From: Anniella stebbinsi
Lineage: Eukaryota; Chordata; Lepidosauria; Squamata; Anniellidae
DNA: 64,000 nucleotides
Assembly (NCBI GenBank): GCA_029215795.1
Contig: JARDYH010000002.1
Location: 109,366,501 to 109,430,500, forward strand
Direction: 5' to 3'
Positions 28,201 through 37,200 of the stretch are shown here, piece by piece (within the stretch, counting starts at the first letter, position 1; every line of letters begins with the position of its first letter). The notes below the pieces were generated by a model. It did no database searches. It worked only from the letters and a program-made list of their open reading frames with translations, and was not told the origin of the DNA. Position numbers and translations under genes: made by a program.

Positions 28201-31200
28201 AACCTTCAAGTGCTACTTTCAACTGTTTAGATTAATGGTGACACAACTGGAAATGTGTGTATGCTTTCTATTATTAAGCAGTCTGTATTATGGAAAAATG
28301 CTAAGCAACCTCCAGTAGTTCAAATACCTCTGGAGAATACTGTATTAAAGCCCACAAGTCTTGAAAGCATCATTACCACACAGCACTGCCCCTATTAGTT
28401 TGAGAATTCCCTACTCTCTGCGCTACTTTTGGAAATGCTTGGCATTATATAAATGGAATTTTTAGGGCATGAACTTGCACTTAAAGAATATAACATTAAT
28501 GGTGGTAATGAGACTGGGAAAATATGTTTACAATCCAGGCTTTTTTCTTTCTTTTACTAATCTGTCACTGTCATGATCACCATGTGCTTCCATATGCCAC
28601 CCACTTGTCCCATTATTTTGTTCTCCCCAGGTTAGAGTCCTCAACTGCCAGTAAGACAAATTATGACTATCTATATGAGTCTGGAAGAAACCAGCACTTA
28701 AGCCATCTTCAAAGTCCTGAAATGTACAGTGCAGGTTATTTTAACATGATAAACAAACAACAACACCATTATTCTGTCCTCTGACTTTGAGGAATTGGAG
28801 GATGGGATAGATGGAAATAAACACAGTTCTCCCAGTGTAAAGGGGCTGTATTCCAAAGCCAAACAGCATTAAGTAGATCTGTACGCATTCAGACATATTC
28901 ACCTTGTATTCACAATCTTTATTCAAAGCTATCTGTTCTATTTGCTACTGAGGAAGTAGCCACTAGATCCAATAGAGCTCTGAGCATAGACCAAATACAC
29001 ACAAGAGGTCCTAAACACACAGGCTTCCACTTTCAATTCAATAAGGGAGTAGCACAATAAGAAGTGGCCCAATTCCACAAGTGGACCTGGATTTTCCCTC
29101 TTTCAGAATTCTTCCTCACTTGCCTTGACTGAATAGCAGTCAAATAGGCAAACTTCAACCTTCTCTTTCCCATGGGAAAAAGGAAGAGAGATTCCTTGGC
29201 TACCTGGACCAACTCAAGAGCCATGCCAACAAGGAAATGGGGCACGCAAACACAATTTTTGGTTTGGCTACAAAAGTCAGCAAAAAACTGTGGACCATGT
29301 AGATACGACTGGGGTCCCTTTTAGAAAGTGATGTTAAGATGTCCTGTAGGGATTGAGGAACATGCAATGTTCAAGCTCTTTGAGATTCTCCAAATTCCTC
29401 CTCAAAGCTCAGTATACCTAATTCTTGAACATGATCATTCTTTTTTTCCAATCGGGAGAAAATTGCATTTTTAAAAGTGCATTTTCCCCTAATAAAACAA
29501 ATTGCATTTCCTCCCATAGACTAGAGAATGAAAATGCAAATTGGGGGACAAATGTACATTTGCACATTTTCATAAGTGCACACTTACACATTTTTAAACA
29601 CAAATCTGGGAAATTGCAAAACCTTCCTGAGAACTGTGTTTCTGCTCACGTTCAGTTTTGTAAACAAGACATATTCGCATGACTTGCGAACAGGAACAAC
29701 ATTTTTCGTACATCCCTATTTGACATACCAATAAATATGGTGGCAGTGTTCCAAGGATCAATAGATTTTGAACCTCAAGATCAAAACCTTGTGGCCCTCA
29801 CCACGAACCCTCATGCCTGGCTAGGCTGATTAGGGTTGATGGCAGTTGTAGAACAAAACATCTAACGGGCCACAAGTTGCCCACCCCTACTACAGGTCAT
29901 GGAAAACAGATGAGGATAAAACAACTCTGTGTAGGCCCCAAGCTATGACATAGCTCCATCAAACAAACATGGAAATTTAGGAAGATTGTTAAATAGCTTA
30001 TTTAATAGCATCGTACTGTACTGTAATAAGATGGGGAAAACTGCTATTACACCCTCACAGCAAATGTCAAAGAAAATTCTTGACATAATGATGGCCCACC
30101 TAATAATTTTCTGATGCTGAATGAGTCACCTGCTTGGTCTCACTCTCTCACAGTTTTTAAGGCTAGTGTAAGGACACAAATCACCATAGACCTCATGATC
30201 TATTCTATACTACAAAAGTAGTAACGAGCTTCCATCAAATCCAGACTCTATTCAAAGTAATCTTGTAGTATAGTCCTTAAACTGATTTTGTCGATCAGAG
30301 AATGCCCATTTTCTGCCTGACAATTTTAGAAGAATGCCTGACAATTTTAGAAGCAGGCTGTGAACTTTTAATTCAGGGAACTTTTTGTTATTCTTGCTAC
30401 CTGAAACTGTAGCATAAAGTGTGCCATGGTGACAGTACTAAGACATTACATGGAACATTGATTGTAAAACAAGATCCGTAGTTTTTAATTTTCCATTTCA
30501 AGTAATTGTATCCTTCAGGTTATGACAACAGCATTACAGTCCATCACAATGGCTCAAGATATTATCTAGTCTTCAATAAATCATTGAGACTGCAATCCTA
30601 CACACATGTACCTGGGAGTAAAACCTATTGAACCCACTAGGACTTATATCTAAGTAGAAACGCATAGGATTGCACTGTAAATCATGCTGTGAATGGACAC
30701 AACCAAGAGAACACAGATGAAAGTAACTAACATTCACAGAAGTTCATATTCTTCTTACCTTGATAAATTATTTTGGAATAGCACTCAAGCAACTACACAG
30801 CTCCGGCTTAAGGCCTAAATAATGGTCTCTACCTGTGTGTTAACCCTCTAATCTAGTATGTTACAATTTCCTTGTATTCCCATAGTAGTGAGAAATGTAT
30901 TTGGGGGATAATGCTATATAATTCAAGTGCAGGTAGAAGGGAAAAGTGAATAGCATTGCAGAATACCATTTAATGTTTATTTAATGCTAACCATATTCTT
31001 TACAGAACAGAGAAATAGCTCAGTTCCTGATCAAAACACTTACAATCTTAAGACAGACATGACAAAGTTACACTGAAGAACAATTCTTGCTGTCATCACT
31101 GGAATGGGTGAACGCCATTCTTCCTCCTTTTCTCACATTCTTTTCGATCTTTGAAGACTGTCAACCCGTTGCCTCTTCTACTCTCAGTCAAACATACCCA

Positions 31201-34200
31201 GTTCCCAAATGTCTTCTTTTACACTTTGTCATCATTCTACTTCTTCACTGGTAATGCCCAATGCATCAAAATCTTTCCTAAGGTTCTTTTACTTCAGACT
31301 TCGTTTTTAGCAATCACTAGTCACCACTGGCAAACTAGGATTTTTACTCAGGACTTGTTGGTAAAGGCAAGTCCTCCCATGCACCAACACAGCTGTGACT
31401 ATTGCAGAACCCAGCAGGGAAGGAGTGATGCTCAAGCCTTGCACGGAAAGGCAACCAACATGAACCTCTTCTGCCTCCTCCTCACAGTGCCAGTCACACA
31501 GGACCGACACATTTCCCAGGCAAAGGAGGAATGTGTTGCCACCTCCCAGCAGCCCCAGAATTCCTTTGATTCTAATTGACCAGCTACAACAGAGGGCAGG
31601 GCTCCTGCAGCTTTAACTGAGGTGATGAAAAGGGAATTTCACCAGGTGCTGCATGCATACCAATGACACCTGCTAAAATTCCATTTTCTATACAACTGTT
31701 AAAGATACAGGAGCTCTGTCCTCCTTTTAATATGGTCACCCTAGTTTTTAGTCATGCAGGAGGAGATGGAAAGGATACCCTGAGGATCTCAAGCTTGAAA
31801 ACCGTGGATCTAATACTCGACTCTTCACACAGCTAGGCTATCCCATAACTTGGGTGGGAAAGGGAATATGACAAATCAGGAATGCATGTATGTGCACTGC
31901 AAAGTTTTGTATTAAGAGGTGTAGTATCTTAATTTTTTATTTGATAATCATAAATATTTGAGTCTTCTGCCTGAGCTGATTGCAATTAAAAAATGAAACT
32001 GAGACCCAAAGTACGTGATGGCAAACCCATCACAATCCATCAGGCTTCCACTGAGACTTCCATCAATAACAGAAAATACTGTTGTTTCAATGGACTGTTA
32101 ATGTATATAGCATCTCATAGTTTTACTGCTGTTAGCTTTTAATGTGCAACATTTTAGCCTTGCTGCTGTTTCTTAAAGTTATGTCATATTTCAACAATCT
32201 GCATGTATGTATTCGTGAATATTTTGTACTGTTTTTATCTTAATGACATAAGTTGCAGAGCAGCTTTATTATGATTATGATTATTTTATTACTCATAGAC
32301 ATGTTAGCCCTATTTACATATACACCAGCGGTGGCTGGAATCTATTCTTTGCCTCAAAAGTACTGCATGGGGAGAGGGAGCAAGTTCACTAGCCCTTTTC
32401 CCACATTACCTCTCCACGCTCCTTTGCTTTAAGTACCTTTCTCCCAGCCTAGCTAGTTCTGATACTGGAAATTTGCCAGGGAGAAGAAAGTGCTTTTGAA
32501 GTACAACATGGTAAGGTGGGGGCAGGTTTTGCTCCCCTGGTAGTTTTTTATATAGACAGCCCTCCATCAATTTATATACAACTACGGGAAACAATGTAGA
32601 TGGGTTGTCCCATCAAATGTAGTTGAGTACTAAAATTCTTAGCCTGCTGTGTAATGAAACAGGTGGTAAAAGAAGATAATTGAAGAAGATGTTAATGATT
32701 TAACCTAGTCCGAACAGTTTTTCCTAGACAATAAACACCATGTCAGTCGTAATAGCTTCAGGCGCTATCCATCCACAGTATGTCTGCATCTGCAGATTGG
32801 CTTTCTTGATTTCCTTGACGGATATAAATTCCGTAACAATCAACCAAAAGTATTTCATGTGTTTTATTTAGGGGTGGAGTGTTAAGCTTTGAAGTGTTTT
32901 GGTTAAACCATCTTTCTAGTTCAAACCAATACTTTTTTAGTTCTTACCTTACTTTGTGAGCCTTCATAGGGCATGTAATGTACCTTTTGGAATGAAATGG
33001 TCATACAGAAAATAGGTAAATGATGTCAGCTGTGGGGCAACTACCAACACTTAGTTTTGTCTAAGTTGTCTTGAAGGTAATGCTAACTCAGAGAGCTTTT
33101 TAAAACAATTTCATTTTCTTAAAGTAAAAGTACAAGGTATGTGTACCTGAGCATAAAACCGAAGGGAAAATTGCACCTATTGGGATTTCTGTAGATAACA
33201 AATCATGTTGAAATCAACTGTGAGACTTTGAAAATTATGGGCTAATGGAGAATTCTCATGTGACCGTAAATTACACAGAGCGACTAAATTCTTGATCCAT
33301 TGTTCAGCGGACAAAACAGAATCCCTTCATAATTCATATCTTCTTTTAAAAATGGTGTTTTGTTTATGTAAATGGAGTGGACAGTGGACATTTTCCCATT
33401 TGTGTTCTACGTTTATATTTCTTGCAGATATAAGGATTGGTTAACTCATATAGAAAGTTTTCACCTCACTACCAAATTTACTCTCAGTGTAAAGATTGTG
33501 CCTTCTGGGCAGATTGTGGAGTCCTGTCACCTCTTGTTTCAGTAATTAAGGATGTGTTTATGCAAGAGATAAAGTGATTATGTCATTTTCAGGAAAGGAA
33601 GAGAAATACTATGCTGACGGTAGATATGAATAAAGAAGAGTTTTGCAAACTTTACCAGAGATGCAATTTCCATATTCAAGGAGACCACCAGTAGAACAAT
33701 GACTATATATATATATATATATATATAAAATATTATGCAGGACTGAAAAGTGATAGATCAGGTGAAAAAGAATGTTTAAAAAACCCTGAGAAGCATCCTA
33801 TAAACAAGTTATTGGAAAAACTTGTTTATAGGTGGCTGAAGTCATAAGACTACAGCAAAAAATCCAGCAAGGGAAGATCAAAGAGGATGACAAGACTCTT
33901 TTGTTAAAAACATCTAGCAGATCAGAAAAAGTTAAGATGTCATCAAGCAAACATGACTAAGATTAAGTTGGCAAGAAGGATTCCCAAATGAAATTAGGTG
34001 AAGCATAATGCAAGCACACAATTTACAATCTAAGGCAGGTGGAGGAAGCAGACAAATAAAAGAACACAAGAATACTTATTAAGCCTGTTTGTGTGTGCCA
34101 GCCACCATTTTGAATATGCAAGCCCCGCTGGCAGTTGCCATGGCCTGTCCTGTCATGTGAACGCAGGCAGCAGGGGTTGTTCGAGGGTTAGATATGGCTT

Positions 34201-37200
34201 GTTTTAGGTCATTTGAGTGCTGTTTAACCCCCGAACAATCCCTGCCACCTGAGTTCACATGATATGACAACCTATGGCAAGCCGGGTGCCTATGGACACC
34301 AGAACATCATGACAGTCCCCACAGGTAAATTATATCATGGTGTGGAAAACAAAACTCAAGTATGAAGGGAAAAGCTTTACATGAAAGGATAAAGAAAAAT
34401 TAGGAGACCTTCTGGTAGGCACATAGGGAACTAGATACAACGCCAAGGTGTTTCACCTTCCTCCACTACACATCAAATTCAGCCACAGGGAATATTATTA
34501 AAAAGTAACTGAGTAAAGAATAATAAAATCAGGGTAGAGAGATAAACTTGAGTATAGGATTTAAAAACAAAAACCTACCAAACTTCTATGGTATGGTGAA
34601 GGAAAATAACATAAAAAAGGAAGAAAATACTTGGGAAAGAAGACATGGGCAAAAGAACAAATATCTGCAGGCAAACAAGCATCGTGGAAAATACTACTTC
34701 AGAAAAGCAGCAGAGTGGAGCTGAATGAAATTCTTCCAGACGAATCTATACAGTAGATGTAAAGAAAGGAAGTGGTAGAGAATAATCTAGCATCTTGATG
34801 GAAGGAACAGCAACAAGTAGGTCAAAAGGCACATAGTGGATTCAACCTAAGGAGAAAGTCCCACAGAAAAAAAAAGTCCAAAATGTTGATAAACTGTGTA
34901 GATCATATAAAGAACACATTAAAAAAAATAGAAAACATAGAACAGAAGCTGAATATCTTTCAGGGGTAGTTTTCAACCAATGGTAATCAGGAATGTGGAT
35001 TAGTTAAATCTGGTTAAACTAATCCACAGCTTTTTTCAACTCTGTTGATTCAAAATATGGAATTTTGGAGCTGAATGGAACCAAAAAGCCATCTAATGGT
35101 ACAATCCCAGCTGCAGCCATGATGCATGACCGTCTATGGATCAGCCCAAACAATCCAAGTCTCACAGCATATAGCCTCATAATCAAAGAGCAGGCAACAT
35201 TATGTATGGGATGTCATTGAAGCAGAGGATTTTATAAGGTTCACACAGGTGAAGGCTCACAGGCCCTACATGGAACAGTGGAAGGCAAAAGTATGCTAAC
35301 TGACATTATGAGAAGGGTGGGTTACATCATGGTGACAGTGACAATTAAGGGAAGAGGTCAAAAAGATTTGAATATTCGTATGTTCATTCATTCATTCATT
35401 TAGTTATTTAAAGGATGCAATCCTATGCATGTTTAGACAGAAAAAAGTGCTACAACTCACAGCAGTCCATGCTAGCTGCTAGGGGAGGCTCGCAGTTGTA
35501 GGCCTTTTATTTGTCTAAACATGCATAGGATTGTAACCTAAAAGATTTATATGTGTACATCTTTTAAAAAAAAATATCAAGCAATGAACAGTGAAAGAAA
35601 AAAAGGACAAAATAAAAAAGAATAAAAATATTTAAAATCAAATTATACCAATAAAATATGGCTGGTCTTTTATCCTGGAAAGTTTTGTTTAAATTAAAAA
35701 AAAAGTATTTAACAGATGCTGAAAACAGAGCAACATTTGCTCTTGCCTGATATCAACTGATAGGGAATTCCACAGAAAAGGAGCTAGTACACTAAAGCCT
35801 CTACACGAAGCGGACTATAAACAGACTTCAGGCAAATGCAGAACTACCATGAGTGTCTCATGAGATGAACTCAGTGACCGGTAAGTTGATAAGGGAGAAG
35901 GCATGCTCTCATGTATAGGTTGAATATATCGACCTCCGAGATTACTGATGGTTAAGACAATGACATGCTGAGAACAGACTAGTTCTAATTTGTTCAGTGG
36001 TTAAAATTTCCATTTTTTAAACAGCAAATATAGTTACTTAATGTAGCTTGAATCTAGCAAGCATAATACAACACTGGCAAATAAAGATTGGTTAAAAATA
36101 GGAGAAGCAAGAAAAAGAGGAAGAATGGGATGGGCAGCTAATCTGTGTTATTACATGGGAGTTCCTCTGTGCATGATCCACAGAGCAAACAGTTTGGGAC
36201 AAGCCACAAGAACAGACACTAAGGCCCAATTTGCTCACAGTGGTAACTTAGGGTGGATTGCTCCTGCTTGGATCCTCTTGCAGTAGATCTCCCCTATTGG
36301 GGGAAGCAGGTAACCAAGCCAGGAATACTCTGTCCCTGGCTTGGTTAGCATTAAGTCCAAACCTGGAACTCCGGCTTGTATTTGCCCTGACAAGTCAGAG
36401 TTGTAACTAGGGGCTCTATCCCTGGCTTGTTCAGCAGCTCCCACTGGCATGAGCAGCAGTGATTGAGCCACATGCACTAGCACACTAGCTCACTAATGGT
36501 AACCCAGGGTTTTAAGAAACTTGGGTTACCCTTGCATGTGAACCAAACCTCACATGACTAAACTGGATCAAATAGATCAATGCAGAGGTCAGCAAATGAT
36601 CATATGGTCACAATGTTGCTTCACCACATTTCTAGAACCCCAAATTCTGGCAGGCTGGGTGTTATACATTGTAACTGGCAAGTATGTGGAATATTTGAAC
36701 TGGGTGTTATACATTGTAACTGGCAAGTATGTGGAATATTTGAACAGCAGTCCTAAGTTCACATAAAGACAAATGAACATGCAGCCATTATACAGCACTC
36801 TATCAGTCCCATCTTTCGCTACTGAAGTCTCGCTCTTTCTGGCCTAGAGAAAAATGTTGGTCTGCTGAAGGAACAGATGAGTACGGATAGTGAGAGAGAC
36901 AGAACACAATATACTGACAAATTACCTCTTTCTCATTCAGACATACACAAGACAGAAAGTCATCTGAACACAACTGTAACAAATTAGCCATGCCTATCAT
37001 TAGACAACGAAAACTTCACATCTATCCCTCATGAATGCAGCGTGACCGAAAACAAGACAACGTACAGCAAGAATAGCTATGAGACTCCAGGAAAATACCT
37101 GTAAATCCAACCCTTTTACTTAAGATTACACCATCTGGTAGAGTTGCTAGTACTCTGTAGGAGTTAGCCTTCACAATTTCTAATGCAGATAAGAATAATT

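Noticed and set aside
31151..31579. 142-residue plus-strand frame
   Set aside because: No recognisable homology or codon-use signal, no start context, and it lies antisense in SLC44A1 intron 1 close to a repeat.
33797..33832. Perfect hairpin as a microRNA precursor
   Set aside because: The stem is only 14 bp, too short for a typical precursor of about 60-80 bases.
36640..36760. CRISPR-like direct repeat
   Set aside because: Only two adjacent identical units without spacers in a vertebrate intron; it is a simple tandem duplication.
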